Notes: generated by a model not told the origin, from the sequence alone. Numbered from the stretch's first letter, positions 16,361 to 25,298 are shown. The stretch is 64,000 bases of DNA from Tenggerimyces flavus (GCF_016907715.1 NZ_JAFBCM010000001.1:558001-622000); one strand, 5' to 3'. Numbers and translations: made by a program.

Positions 16361-17707
16361 ATGGACGGCGCGATCACGCCGGCGGACATCGACGCTTTGC
16401 GGAAGGAGTTCGCTCGCGATCCCGCGTACCGGGTCGTCCAGAACGCCGTCACGCAGACCACGATCGACGACGTCGCCCTCGACCGCGAGATCGTCGTACG
16501 GACCGACCACACCGTCTCGCACCTGCTCGACGACTGGAAGGTCACGAACCAGAAGAGCAGCGGCCGCTGCTGGCTGTTCGCCGGTCTCAACCTGCTGCGC
16601 GTCGGCGCGATGCAGGCGATGAACCTCAAGGACTTCGAGTTCTCCCAGAACCACATCATGTTCTGGGACAAGCTCGAGCGCGCGAACTACTTCATCGAGG
16701 CGATCATCGACACCGCCTCGCGCGACGGCGACGACCGTACGGTGGCGTACCTGCTCGACGAGGTGTCGAACGACGGCGGCCAGTGGAACATGTTCGTCGC
16801 GCTGGTGAAGAAGCACGGGCTCGTTCCGAAGCAGGCGATGCCGGAGACGCAGAGCTCGTCGGCGACGCAGCGGATGAACGAGATCGTCCGCCGCGTCCTC
16901 CGCCAGGGCGCCCGCGACATCCGCGCGCTGCATGGCGAGCTGGGCTCCAACGCGGACGCGTTGGAGTCGCTTCGCGACCGTAAGAAGGAGATCCTCGACG
17001 TCGTGCACCGGGTGCTGTCGATCCACCTGGGCACGCCGCCGGACAAGTTCGTGTGGCAGTGGACCGACAAGGACCGCGTGTTCCACCGCGACGGCGAGCT
17101 GACGCCGCAGGAGTTCGCTTCGAAGTACGTGAAGCTGCCGTTGGACGAGTACGTCTGCCTGGTGCACGACCCGCGGCCGTCGAGCCCGGTCGGCCGTACG
17201 TTCACCGTCGACCGGTTGGGCAACGTCGTGGGCGGTGCCCCGGTGACGTATCTGAACGTCGAAGTATCGTTGATGAAACAGCTCGCGATGCGCACAATCG
17301 TGTCGGGCGAGCCGGTCTGGTTCGGCTGCGACGTCGGCAAGATGATGCGCGGCGACGTGGGGATCTGGGACGCGAAGCTCTATGACCACGAGGCGGTCTA
17401 CGGGACGTCGTTCGACCTGAGCAAGTCCGACCGGCTGATGTTCCACGAGAGCCAGATGACCCACGCGATGCTCTTCACCGGCGTCGATGTGACCGACGAC
17501 ATCCCCGGCCGCTGGCGCGTGGAGAACAGCTGGGGCGACAAGGACGCGGATCAGGGGTTCTACACGATGAACGACTCGTGGTTCGACGAGTACGTCTTCG
17601 AGATCGCCGTCCGCCGCAACCTCTTGCCCCCAGCGTTGGCCGACGTGCTGGGCGAGCCCCCCATCGTGCTCCCCGCCTGGGACCCCATGGGCGCCCTCGC
17701 CCGCTAG
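16361..17707 (+). CDS. pepC: Aminopeptidase C / bleomycin hydrolase family cysteine peptidase
   Basis: The 448-residue protein is a full-length C1B peptidase. The catalytic cysteine is Cys70 in VTNQKSSGRCWLFAGLNLLR, the His lies in THAMLFTGVDV, and the Asn in RVENSWGDKD. PepC enzymes are cytosolic hexamers that trim peptides from the N-terminus and can inactivate bleomycin. There is no signal peptide, as expected. A perfect 17-bp hairpin follows the stop. It seems to be a single-gene unit. The symbol reflects family membership. Confidence 0.93.
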   Translation: MDGAITPADIDALRKEFARDPAYRVVQNAVTQTTIDDVALDREIVVRTDHTVSHLLDDWKVTNQKSSGRCWLFAGLNLLRVGAMQAMNLKDFEFSQNHIMFWDKLERANYFIEAIIDTASRDGDDRTVAYLLDEVSNDGGQWNMFVALVKKHGLVPKQAMPETQSSSATQRMNEIVRRVLRQGARDIRALHGELGSNADALESLRDRKKEILDVVHRVLSIHLGTPPDKFVWQWTDKDRVFHRDGELTPQEFASKYVKLPLDEYVCLVHDPRPSSPVGRTFTVDRLGNVVGGAPVTYLNVEVSLMKQLAMRTIVSGEPVWFGCDVGKMMRGDVGIWDAKLYDHEAVYGTSFDLSKSDRLMFHESQMTHAMLFTGVDVTDDIPGRWRVENSWGDKDADQGFYTMNDSWFDEYVFEIAVRRNLLPPALADVLGEPPIVLPAWDPMGALAR

Positions 17708-17721
17708 ATCGTTCGCAACGA

Positions 17722-17759
17722 GAAGGGCGCCTTCACCGCTCGCGGTGAAGGCGCCCTTC
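17722..17759 (+). terminator. Hairpin terminator after pepC (GAAGGGCRCCTTC family, member D)
   Basis: GAAGGGCGCCTTCACCG (17722-17738) pairs perfectly with 17743-17759 around a CTCG loop. It lies 14 bases after the pepC stop, with no T run, as is common in GC-rich actinobacteria. Confidence 0.75.
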
Positions 17760-17808
17760 CGTCTGTGATCACTTGCGCGGGTCGAACCTTTCAACTAGTT
17801 TCGAAGTC

Positions 17809-18285
17809 ATGGCCGCACTGTCCGAGGTGAGCTGGTCCGACCTGCTCAACAAGCCCACGCCGACCGTCGAGAGGCTCGAGGCGGATCGTCACCGCGCTCT
17901 GCGCATTCGTCGACGCGACGGCGAGGACCTGGTGCTGATCACGGCGAGCCGGGCGAGCCAGGAACATGAGCTCGTCGAGATCGCGCGGCGTCTGTTCTTC
18001 GCGGTGATGCGTGACCCCGGGCTGCGCTCGCACCATCTGGTCGATCTCCTGCCGGCGGTGTTCCCATGGGTGCGATTCCTGCCACAGGACGACTTGGTGC
18101 TGTTCCTCAAGGAGCTGATCGCGGTCTTCGACGCGAGTGTGGAGCTGGACAATCCCGCACCGGCGCTGACTGTGATCGCTCAATGGCGCAACACGGCAGA
18201 GGTGTGGGCGGATCCCGAGCTGCTTTCCGCTTTGAGCAGCGAGGTGGTCGACGCCGGACCGGCTTCGGCGCCCGAGTCTGAGTGA
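17809..18285 (+). CDS. Prevent-host-death (Phd)-like protein with C-terminal extension
   Basis: The 158-residue protein opens with a Phd/YefM-type pattern, VSWSDLLNKPTPTVERLEAD followed by RIRRRDGEDLVLITASRA. A long helical extension (LPAVFPWVRFLPQDDL, IAQWRNTAEVWADPELL) follows, which I recognise from unnamed Streptomyces proteins annotated as prevent-host-death family. Phd antitoxins bind DNA at their own promoter and neutralise a toxin. No toxin gene follows: LR repeat copy 2 starts right after. It may be an orphan antitoxin or a DNA-binding protein of other purpose. Confidence 0.55.
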   Translation: MAALSEVSWSDLLNKPTPTVERLEADRHRALRIRRRDGEDLVLITASRASQEHELVEIARRLFFAVMRDPGLRSHHLVDLLPAVFPWVRFLPQDDLVLFLKELIAVFDASVELDNPAPALTVIAQWRNTAEVWADPELLSALSSEVVDAGPASAPESE

Positions 18286-18350
18286 GCGCCCCCATGAGTC
18301 CGAAGCGCGGCGACCGGGTCGCGCCCGCCAGCTGATCGGCGGAGCGGTTT

Positions 18351-18401
18351 GCATGAAGGGCACCTTCATACAAACCTATTGAATGAAGGTGCCCTTCATT
18401 C
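18351..18401. terminator. Double hairpin (member C), end of LR copy 2
   Basis: A 21-base unit (18351-18371), the spacer AAACCTATT (18372-18380) and the inverted unit (18381-18401). The spacer is identical to that after pstB. It lies 65 bases past the Phd-like gene. Confidence 0.6.
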
Positions 18402-18751
18402 AAAACAGTGGGGACGGAACCACCCGGCTTCATCGTCACCACAAGAGACCGGGGGAAGCCAACAAGCAACGCGAGCACGGCAACAGACCTAAGCAAGAAG
18501 GAACCTCCCCCGGGACACCTGTTCCGGGGGGCAGGGGCGGCGCGTGAAAACAGGTGGCCGGGCCGGGGCGAGTCAAGGGTCGCAAAGCGATCGCGAAGCG
18601 ACGTCGTTTGCTCCCGCGCGAAGCGCCCGTCCAAACGGCGCCCTTGACGCGCCCCGGACCGGCCACCACCATCGACCGCCGCCACAGGCCCCCGAGAGCA
18701 CCAAACGGCCGGAGAGCGCTCATCGCGACACCGCACCAAGAGAGCACCAAA
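18351..18751 (-). repeat. Dispersed non-coding repeat LR, copy 2 (~400 bp, inverted relative to copy 1)
   Basis: On the minus strand this repeats 9649-10045. The best-kept parts run from the double hairpin (18351-18401) through the block holding GAAGCCGGGTGGTTCCGT and the ACCTGTT/AACAGGT inverted repeat. The central part around the CGCTTCGCG motifs is more diverged. It fills the space between the convergent Phd-like and LUD genes. No coding signal survives in both copies. Confidence 0.7.
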
Positions 18752-18768
18752 CCCCGGACAACGCGAGA

Positions 18769-18803
18769 AGGGCACCTTCACCGTTCGCGCGGGAAGGTGC
18801 CCT
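18769..18803 (-). terminator. Hairpin after the LUD gene (family member E)
   Basis: AGGGCACCTTC (18769-18779) pairs with GAAGGTGCCCT (18793-18803), loop 13 bases. It starts 14 bases beyond the stop of the minus-strand LUD gene. Confidence 0.6.
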
Positions 18804-18816
18804 CCTAGCAAAGCCG

Positions 18817-19452
18817 TCAGAAGCCGATCTCCTCCCGCACCAGGATCACGGTGGAGCGGTCTGGCAGGTACTCCCGCTCCATGATCAAGATCTTGCCGAT
18901 GAACGACTCGAAGCGGCCGTCAGTCGCGGCGTAGATCCGCTCGTACTCGCGCGGCAGGCTATAAGTGCGGACCCGCCGAAGCGCGGCATCCAGATCAGCC
19001 ACGATCTTCTGTGCGCCGACGATCCAGAAGGCCTTCTCCGCTCCCGCCGCGTACGGGCCGAGTTGGCTGCCGCTCGCGGAGGCGGCGAGCATCAAGCCGG
19101 ACTCGGTCACCGCGTGGACGCTGCCGACCACGACGTCCGGTGCCGCGCCCGACGCGATCTGCGCGCGGATGTCGCCCTCCAAGCCGACCAGCTTCGACCG
19201 TACCGAGCGGAAGGAGCCGCCATCGTCAATGTCGGCAGCGATCCCCGACACTCGCAGGGTCTCGCTGTTCGCGGTGAAGATCTCCTTGTCCTTGGGCAGC
19301 AGTCCGTGCAAGAGAACGCGCGCGTCGGCGGCGGAGTCGACGACGTGCGCGGAGAAGTTGTTGGCCTTCAGGGCCTCGGCCGCCCGGAGGATCCGCTCCT
19401 CCGTCGCGGGCTGGGCAAACGTCTCGTCCAAGGTCAGTGACGCGACGGTCAT
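18817..19452 (-). CDS. LUD-domain protein (LutC/YkgG-like)
   Basis: The 211-residue protein has the LUD pattern: RILRAAEALKANNFSAHVVDS, PKDKEIFTANSETL, then DVVVGSVHAVTESGLMLAASASGSQLGPYA and EKAFWIVGAQKIVADLDAAL. LUD proteins include the lactate-utilisation protein LutC, but stand-alone versions without LutA/LutB, as here, have no set role. ATG 19452 is favoured over longer frames that run into the promoter region. It is divergent from an HxlR regulator, which probably controls it. Confidence 0.85.
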   Translation of the reverse strand: MTVASLTLDETFAQPATEERILRAAEALKANNFSAHVVDSAADARVLLHGLLPKDKEIFTANSETLRVSGIAADIDDGGSFRSVRSKLVGLEGDIRAQIASGAAPDVVVGSVHAVTESGLMLAASASGSQLGPYAAGAEKAFWIVGAQKIVADLDAALRRVRTYSLPREYERIYAATDGRFESFIGKILIMEREYLPDRSTVILVREEIGF

Positions 19453-19484
19453 GAGATGTGATCCCCTTCTCACCAGGTGGTTCC

Positions 19485-19515
19485 TACTAGTAACTAACCT
19501 CATGATGCGTAACTA
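19485..19515. promoter_or_regulatory. Candidate HxlR operator between the LUD and hxlR-like genes
   Basis: Two direct copies of GTAACTA (19490-19496 and 19509-19515) are 19 bases apart, and the palindrome TACTAGTA (19485-19492) overlaps the first. The stretch is AT-rich for this genome. HxlR proteins are known to use direct repeats; the assignment is by position. Confidence 0.4.
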
Positions 19516-19570
19516 TGGACAGACGCGAAAGACGGCACTTTTTTCTGCCTCGGTTCCCTGGAGATAACCC

Positions 19571-20014
19571 ATGGCCTCGAACGATCGGCCCGCGAACCTC
19601 GCCAACGTCGCCGAGCTAGCGTCGGTGGCGTCCGACCCCGACGACCACCGTCGCGCTTGCAAGGCGCGGGACATCCTGGACCGCATCGGCGACAAGTGGT
19701 CGCTGCTCGTGATCCGAAGGCTCAGCAACGAGACGGTGCGATTCACCGAGCTCCGCCGTGACGTCACCGGCATCAGCCAGCGGATGCTCACCGCGACCCT
19801 GCGCGGGCTGGAGCGGGACGGCATCGTCAGCCGTACGGTCCACCCGGTCGTACCGCCGCGGGTCGACTACGCGCTCACTGAGCTGGGGCAGACGCTGCTG
19901 GCGAGCGTGTGCACGTTGGTGTCCTGGTCATACGACCACTCCGACCAGATCGACGAGGCCCGATCGGCGTACGACCAGCGCCAGGCGGATAAGCCGCGTG
20001 TAAGCGAGCTGTAG
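19571..20014 (+). CDS. HxlR-family transcriptional regulator
   Basis: The 147-residue winged-helix protein has the HxlR signature: a Cys followed by KARDILDRIGDKWSLLVIRRL, FTELRRDVTGISQRMLTATL, LERDGIVSRTVHPVVPPRV, then a wing and C-terminal helix. The Cys near residue 36 (RRACKARDI) is the position used as a redox or aldehyde sensor in some members. It is divergent from the LUD gene, so it likely regulates LUD and itself. Confidence 0.93.
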   Translation: MASNDRPANLANVAELASVASDPDDHRRACKARDILDRIGDKWSLLVIRRLSNETVRFTELRRDVTGISQRMLTATLRGLERDGIVSRTVHPVVPPRVDYALTELGQTLLASVCTLVSWSYDHSDQIDEARSAYDQRQADKPRVSEL

Positions 20015-20069
20015 GCGACCCCCTGCAGGCTGTCCGACGAGACAACGCCGGCAGCCGCAGAGGGACGCG

Positions 20070-21041
20070 ATGTTGCGCATCAGGTTCAGCTTCGAGGACG
20101 TCAGCCGGGTCACCGTCGCCCGGCACGCCCACCCGTCGTGGGAGCTCATGCTCTCGATCAACAGCCTGCAGGCGGCCAGGTTGCCGTCCCGGTTCGCCGG
20201 CTGGCGGCGGGACGTGCTGCGCACGGGCACCGACGACCGTGCGTACGCCGGCGCCATCCGAGCCGCGGCGACGCTTGCCCCGCCCGGCTCGAACTTCCCC
20301 GACTTCCTCACCCCACAGCTTGAGGATCCCGCCCCGCAGGCGCACCTCGAGGCGATGCTCGGGTACGGCAAGGCCGCGCTCCGCAAGGACCTGGCGCGAA
20401 CGTTCCGGCGCCAACGCGTCCCGACCTGGGCGAACGGGCTGTACGAACGCGGCAACGCCAAGGGGACCGTCGAGATGCTGCGGCAGTACTACGACCTCGC
20501 GATCGCGCCGCGCTGGCCACGAATCCACCAGGCGATCGAGACCGACCGGGCAATGAGGTCCACCCAGCTGACGGACAACGGCGTCGGGGCGGTGCTGTCG
20601 TCCCTGCATCCTTCGATCCGCTGGCGGGCGCCGGTGCTGGAGACGGACTACCCGTTCGACCACGACCTCGACCTGGCCGGACGAGGGCTCGTGCTGCAGC
20701 CGGCGTACTTCTGCTGGGGCAGCCCCATCACCCTGATCGACACCGACCGCTCCCCCGTCCTCGTCTACCCCGCGGCCGCCGACGACGCGATCCCGCAACC
20801 GCGACAGGGCGAAGAACGGTTGGGCAAGCTGCTCGGCGGTACGAGAGCCCGCCTGCTGGAGCTCCTCACCCTGCCCACGTCGACCGGCCGCCTGGCGGTC
20901 CGCCTCGACGTCTCCTCCGCCGCCATCAGCCAACACACCGCCGTCCTGCGCGGCGCGGGGCTGGTGGCGACGAACCGCCTCGGCCAGTCCGTCCAGCACA
21001 CGCTCACCCCGCTGGGCCGCGAGTTGCTGCGCGCGAGCTAG
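20070..21041 (+). CDS. ArsR-type winged-helix regulator with DUF5937-like N-terminus
   Basis: The 323-residue protein starts MLRIRFSFEDVSRVTVA and carries a long N-terminal part common to Streptomyces ArsR-like regulators. A C-terminal helix-turn-helix follows (RARLLELLTLPTSTGRLAVR, then VSSAAISQHTAVLRGAGLV). No metal-binding CxC motif is visible in the helix, so it is not a classical metal sensor. It stands 55 bases after the hxlR-like gene and 17 bases before mtnA, so co-transcription with either is possible. The ligand is unknown. Confidence 0.85.
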   Translation: MLRIRFSFEDVSRVTVARHAHPSWELMLSINSLQAARLPSRFAGWRRDVLRTGTDDRAYAGAIRAAATLAPPGSNFPDFLTPQLEDPAPQAHLEAMLGYGKAALRKDLARTFRRQRVPTWANGLYERGNAKGTVEMLRQYYDLAIAPRWPRIHQAIETDRAMRSTQLTDNGVGAVLSSLHPSIRWRAPVLETDYPFDHDLDLAGRGLVLQPAYFCWGSPITLIDTDRSPVLVYPAAADDAIPQPRQGEERLGKLLGGTRARLLELLTLPTSTGRLAVRLDVSSAAISQHTAVLRGAGLVATNRLGQSVQHTLTPLGRELLRAS

Positions 21042-21058
21042 CCGCGAGACTGAGGGGC

Positions 21059-22018
21059 ATGCGGAGGGCTATCGAGTGGGACGGCGACGCGATCGTGATC
21101 GTCGACCAGACGCTGCTGCCGGGGACGTTCGCCACCCAACGAATCACCAACGTGGACGAGCTGATCGACGCGATCCAGCGGCTGGCCGTCCGCGGCGCAC
21201 CCGCGCTGGGGGTGGCGGGGGCGCTCGGCGTGGCGCTCGTCGCCGGCCGCGACGACGCGAGCGAGCTGGCCGAACGGCTCGCGCGAGCGAGGCCCACCGC
21301 GGTCAACCTGAGGTGGGGCGTCGAGCAGGCCTTGAAGGAGCTGCCGAACGGACCACAGCAGGTCCTCGCCAGAGCGCAACGGCTGGCCAAGGCCGACGAG
21401 GAGATCAACAAGCGCGCGTCGTTCCGCGCGGCCGAGTACGTCAAGGCCCACACGACGAGACGCAAGCTCAGGCTGCACACCCACTGCAACACCGGCTGGC
21501 TCGCGACCGCGGGCTGGGGCACCGCGCTCGGCGTCGTCTGGCATCTCGCCAACGAGAACGCGATCGAAGAGGTCCTCGTCGACGAGACCCGCCCGCTGCT
21601 GCAGGGCGCGCGGCTCACCGCGTTCGAGCTCGCCGAGGCGGGCGTCCCGTACTGCATCCTGCCCGACTCCGCCGCCGCGACCGCGCTCGCCGAAGGCAGG
21701 AGCGACGCGGTGGTCGTCGGCGCGGACCGGATCGCGGCGAACGGCGACGTCGCCAACAAGATCGGCACGTACCCGCTCGCCCTCGCCGCGAAGCACCACG
21801 GCGTGCCGTTCCTGGTCGTCGCGCCGGAGTCCACGATCGACGCCAAAACCCTTACCGGCAAGGACATCGCGATCGAGGAACGGGACGCTGCCGAGCTCGG
21901 CGACTTGGTCCCGGACGGCGCCAAGGCGTTCAACCCCGCGTTCGACGTCACCCCCGCCGACCTGATCACCGCGATCGTCACCGAGGACCGCGTCTGGGAA
22001 CCGGCTACGCGGGCGTGA
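21059..22018 (+). CDS. mtnA: S-methyl-5-thioribose-1-phosphate isomerase
   Basis: The 319-residue protein matches MtnA/eIF2B-like isomerases. IQRLAVRGAPALGVAGALG binds phosphate, HCNTGWLATAGWGTALGVV holds the catalytic Cys, and VGADRIAANGDVANKIGTY holds the catalytic Asp. It converts methylthioribose-1-phosphate to methylthioribulose-1-phosphate in methionine salvage. Its 3' end overlaps the convergent SARP regulator by 14 bases. A kinase resembling MtnK, which would make its substrate, lies on the far side of that regulator (25299-26264). No other salvage gene is in the window. Confidence 0.95.
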   Translation: MRRAIEWDGDAIVIVDQTLLPGTFATQRITNVDELIDAIQRLAVRGAPALGVAGALGVALVAGRDDASELAERLARARPTAVNLRWGVEQALKELPNGPQQVLARAQRLAKADEEINKRASFRAAEYVKAHTTRRKLRLHTHCNTGWLATAGWGTALGVVWHLANENAIEEVLVDETRPLLQGARLTAFELAEAGVPYCILPDSAAATALAEGRSDAVVVGADRIAANGDVANKIGTYPLALAAKHHGVPFLVVAPESTIDAKTLTGKDIAIEERDAAELGDLVPDGAKAFNPAFDVTPADLITAIVTEDRVWEPATRA

Positions 22019-25000
22019 GCTCCGCCAGTCGGCGCGTCGTGATCGCCACCTGTGGTGCCGCGCCGCACGCGACGAACGACTCGTGCGCCTCCCGCAGCGA
22101 CCCCTGCCCCTCGGCCGTCGCACCGCGCGCCAACAGCGCGTCCGCCAACGCCGCCAACGCCCACGCCAGACCGAGCAGATGCCCGGTCTCCCGGTGGAGC
22201 TGGCAGCCGGCACGGGCGTGGCCCTCCGCGGCGAGCGCCTCGCCCATCGACAACGCGGTCCACGCGAGCGCGACCCGCGCGTCGCCCTCGCACACGCGGT
22301 AGCTGCTCGCCTGCGCGAGTTCGAGCACCCTCCGCGCCTGCCTGTCGGCGGCCACGAGGTCACCGCGATCGGCGTGACCCGTCGTCTGCCCGAGCAGCGC
22401 CTCGACGTACGCGTGGTGGTAGCGCCCGTCGCGGCTCGCCTCCACCGCCTCGGCGTAGTGCCGCGCGGACGCGTCGAACCGTCCGAGTCGCTGCTCGATC
22501 CGAGCCAGAACGGTCAACGCCTGACCGAGATTCTCCGCCGCCCGGATCTCCGACGCGATCTCCAGACTCCTGCTCACCAAGGCGAAAGCCTCGTCGAACC
22601 GGCCGATCGAGCCCAACACCGCCGCGCGCGTCTTGAGGATCCCGCCCTCAGCGCGCCGGTTGTTCGTCGAGGTCGCGACATCGAGCGCCTGGTCGAGAAT
22701 CTCCAACGCCACCAGGGGTCTTCCGAGCGCGTAGGTCACGTCGGCGAACGTGTCCAAGGTGTCCGCCGCGTACCGCTGGTCGCCCTGCTGGATCGTGGCC
22801 GCAGCTTCCGCGAGATGGTCGCGCGCGACGTGCAGCCGGCCGAGGAGCGACTCGACGTACCCGAGGTTCAGCAGCTGCAACGGGAACGGCTCGCGCGCCT
22901 GCCTCCGCATCGCGATGCACTCGGTCAACAGCTCCTGCGCGACCGGCAGCTCACCGAGCTGCATGTGGACGAGCCCGAGGTTGTTCTTAGCGTTCGCGAT
23001 CTCCTCCAGGTCGCCAGTGGCCTGAGCGAACTCCAAAGCCCGCTTGATGAACGGCAGGCCAGCCGCGGAGTCGAGCTTGGCTCTGACCACGCCGAGGTTG
23101 GCGTACGCACGGGCCTGGAACACCGGGTCGTCGAGCCGGTCGGCGGCGATCACGCCGGCCTCGGCCAGCGCGAGCTCGTCGGCCGAGCTGACGGTGCTCG
23201 CGTACAGCCGCAGCCGGTTGGCGAACCGGCAGGCCCAGGCGTACGGGCCTTGTTCGGCGCAGTGCGCGACGGCGGCCAGCAGCACGTGGCGCTCGTCCTC
23301 GAGCCAGCCGATCGCGGCGTCCTCGTCGGCGTACGGGACCGCCTCGACGTCCGGCGGCGGCAGCTCCGGCGCCTGGTGAACGGGCACGAGCCGGGTCACA
23401 GCGCCGTCGCAGTGGGCGTAGTACCAGGCGAGGAGGCGTTCGAACGTCTCGGTCGCTGCCGACTCCTCCGACGTCAGCCGGGCGCGCGCGAACTCGCGGA
23501 GCAGGTCGTGGAAGCGGTACCGCTGCGATGCGTGCTGCTCCAGCAGGTGCGCCGCGACGAGGCGCCGGAGCTGAGCACGCGCGTCGCCCGACGTCACGGA
23601 CGCCAGCGCGGCTGCGGTGTCGACGGTGAAGTCCGGCCCGGGGATCACGCCGAGCAGCCGGAACATCCGCCGGTCGGCTTCGCCGAGGCGTTGGTAGGAG
23701 AGCTCGAACGCCCGTTGGACCGCGTCGTCGCCGTCAAGCCGGAGCGCGGCGAGCGGCTCGGAGCGAAGCTCGACGAGGTAGTCGGCGATCGTACGATGCG
23801 GGTCGTCGACGAGCTGTGCGGCCGCAATCCGCAACGCCAGTGGGAGAAACGCGCAGGCAGCGGCGAGCTCGGGCAGCAAGGCGCGTTCCCGCGGCCGGTC
23901 CCTTCCGAGCAGCGAGTCGAGCAGCGCCGTCGCCTCTTCCGGCTTCAACGTGTCGAGCAGAATCCGTCGAGCGCCGTCCCTGGCGACGAGGCCGGACAGG
24001 CGGTCCCGGCTCGTCACCAGGCAGAGGCTCCCCGAGGTGGCGGGCAGCAGCGGGCGTACCTGCTCGGCGTCGATCGCGTTGTCGAGCAGCACCAGCACAC
24101 GTTTGCCCGCGGTCGCCGAACGGTAGAGCGCGGTCGCCTCGGTGACTTCGACGGGCACGGCGCGGGAGTCGACGCCGAGTCCGCGGAGCAACTGGGCGAG
24201 CGCCTCGTGCGGGGTGAGGGCTGGCGCCGGTGCGTACCCGCGCAGGTCCACGTGCAGCTGGCCGTCGGGGAAGTGGTCGCGGACGCGGTGGCTCCAGTGC
24301 ACCGCGAGGCTGGTCTTCCCGACGCCGGCGGTGCCCGCGATGACGGCGAGAGCGGCGGTCTGCCGGGCGTCCTGGGGGTTGGGGAGCAGCTCGTCGAGCC
24401 CGAGCAGGTCGTCGGTTCGGCCGGTGAACGCGGCGACCGCGGGCGGGAGCTCGGCGGGTGGGACGGCACCGTTCGGCTGTCGTGGTGCGGGTACGTCGAC
24501 CGGGATCAGCGCGGGGTCGGCGCGGCGGATCGCCTGCTCGAGGTCGGTGAGCTCGCTGGTGGGCTTGCCGCTGTACTCGCTGGCGAGCAGGTCGCGGTAC
24601 GTCCGCGCGGCGGTGAGCGCGCGGTCGGTCTGGCCGGCGCGGTGGGACGCGAGCATGTGCAGGCGGACCAGGCGTTCGCGGGTGCCGTGTGCCTCGACGA
24701 GGTCGGTGAGCTCGCCCAGCAGCCGGGTATGGCGGCCGAGGCGCAGCTCGGCGTCGATGCGGTCCTCGATCGCGCCGAGCCTTGCCTCTTCGAGTCCGTG
24801 CGTGAGGCGGTCGCGCAGCAGCTCGTCGGTGAGGGCGCCGCCGAGCGCAGGCCCGCGCCAGAGGTCGGTGGCTTCGGTGAGGAGGGCGACGAGCTGCTGG
24901 TCGTCGGTGGCTTGGTGCGCTTGGCGTACGAGCCGTTTGAACCGGTGCGCGTCGACCGCTTCGGGGTCGACGTCGAGCAGGTAGCCGTCGCCGGAGCTCG

Positions 25001-25241
25001 GCACGGTGGCGAGGCCGCGGAGCGCGCCGCGGAGCCCGGAGATGCGTACCTGGACTGAGGAACGTGCCGTACGCGGAGGACCGTCGGGCCACATCAGGTC
25101 GACGAAGCGGTTGACCGGAACGGCCCGTCCGACCTCGAGCGCCAGGACGGCGAACGCGAGCCGCTGTTGTCGGGGGCCCAGGTCGACCACGCGGTCGTCG
25201 CCATCGCGGGCCTCGACAGGCCCCAGCAGTCGGATGTCCAC
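22005..25241 (-). CDS. SARP/AfsR-type regulator (BTAD - NB-ARC - TPR)
   Basis: The 1078-residue protein has, in order, an OmpR-type winged helix (residues ~1-95, MDIRLLGPVEARDGD), a BTAD helical domain (to ~250), an NB-ARC ATPase with Walker A GTAGVGKTS and Walker B RVLVLLDN, and a C-terminal half of tetratricopeptide repeats (e.g. ARAYANLGVVRAKLDSAAGL). This is the AfsR layout, used to activate secondary metabolism or stress genes in response to phosphorylation or a partner. No biosynthetic cluster is adjacent, so the target is unknown. Full length and intact. Confidence 0.93.
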   Translation of the reverse strand: MDIRLLGPVEARDGDDRVVDLGPRQQRLAFAVLALEVGRAVPVNRFVDLMWPDGPPRTARSSVQVRISGLRGALRGLATVPSSGDGYLLDVDPEAVDAHRFKRLVRQAHQATDDQQLVALLTEATDLWRGPALGGALTDELLRDRLTHGLEEARLGAIEDRIDAELRLGRHTRLLGELTDLVEAHGTRERLVRLHMLASHRAGQTDRALTAARTYRDLLASEYSGKPTSELTDLEQAIRRADPALIPVDVPAPRQPNGAVPPAELPPAVAAFTGRTDDLLGLDELLPNPQDARQTAALAVIAGTAGVGKTSLAVHWSHRVRDHFPDGQLHVDLRGYAPAPALTPHEALAQLLRGLGVDSRAVPVEVTEATALYRSATAGKRVLVLLDNAIDAEQVRPLLPATSGSLCLVTSRDRLSGLVARDGARRILLDTLKPEEATALLDSLLGRDRPRERALLPELAAACAFLPLALRIAAAQLVDDPHRTIADYLVELRSEPLAALRLDGDDAVQRAFELSYQRLGEADRRMFRLLGVIPGPDFTVDTAAALASVTSGDARAQLRRLVAAHLLEQHASQRYRFHDLLREFARARLTSEESAATETFERLLAWYYAHCDGAVTRLVPVHQAPELPPPDVEAVPYADEDAAIGWLEDERHVLLAAVAHCAEQGPYAWACRFANRLRLYASTVSSADELALAEAGVIAADRLDDPVFQARAYANLGVVRAKLDSAAGLPFIKRALEFAQATGDLEEIANAKNNLGLVHMQLGELPVAQELLTECIAMRRQAREPFPLQLLNLGYVESLLGRLHVARDHLAEAAATIQQGDQRYAADTLDTFADVTYALGRPLVALEILDQALDVATSTNNRRAEGGILKTRAAVLGSIGRFDEAFALVSRSLEIASEIRAAENLGQALTVLARIEQRLGRFDASARHYAEAVEASRDGRYHHAYVEALLGQTTGHADRGDLVAADRQARRVLELAQASSYRVCEGDARVALAWTALSMGEALAAEGHARAGCQLHRETGHLLGLAWALAALADALLARGATAEGQGSLREAHESFVACGAAPQVAITTRRLAELTPA

Positions 25242-25298
25242 AGCTCTGCCCGAGATCCCCCAAGTGTCCGGATCTCGAACTGTAGCGCGAGGCCCTGA

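Noticed and set aside
9649-18751. LR repeats as insertion-sequence ends of a composite transposon
   Set aside because: No transposase gene, no clean terminal inverted repeats and no target-site duplication could be seen.
18107-18811. Open frame across LR copy 2 on the minus strand (about 234 codons)
   Set aside because: It overlaps the Phd-like gene antisense, and the part shared with copy 1 is not kept in frame there.
22083-25058. Long plus-strand open frame (991 codons) antisense to the SARP regulator
   Set aside because: Arg/Gly/Val-rich with no fold; the minus-strand gene has clear domains.
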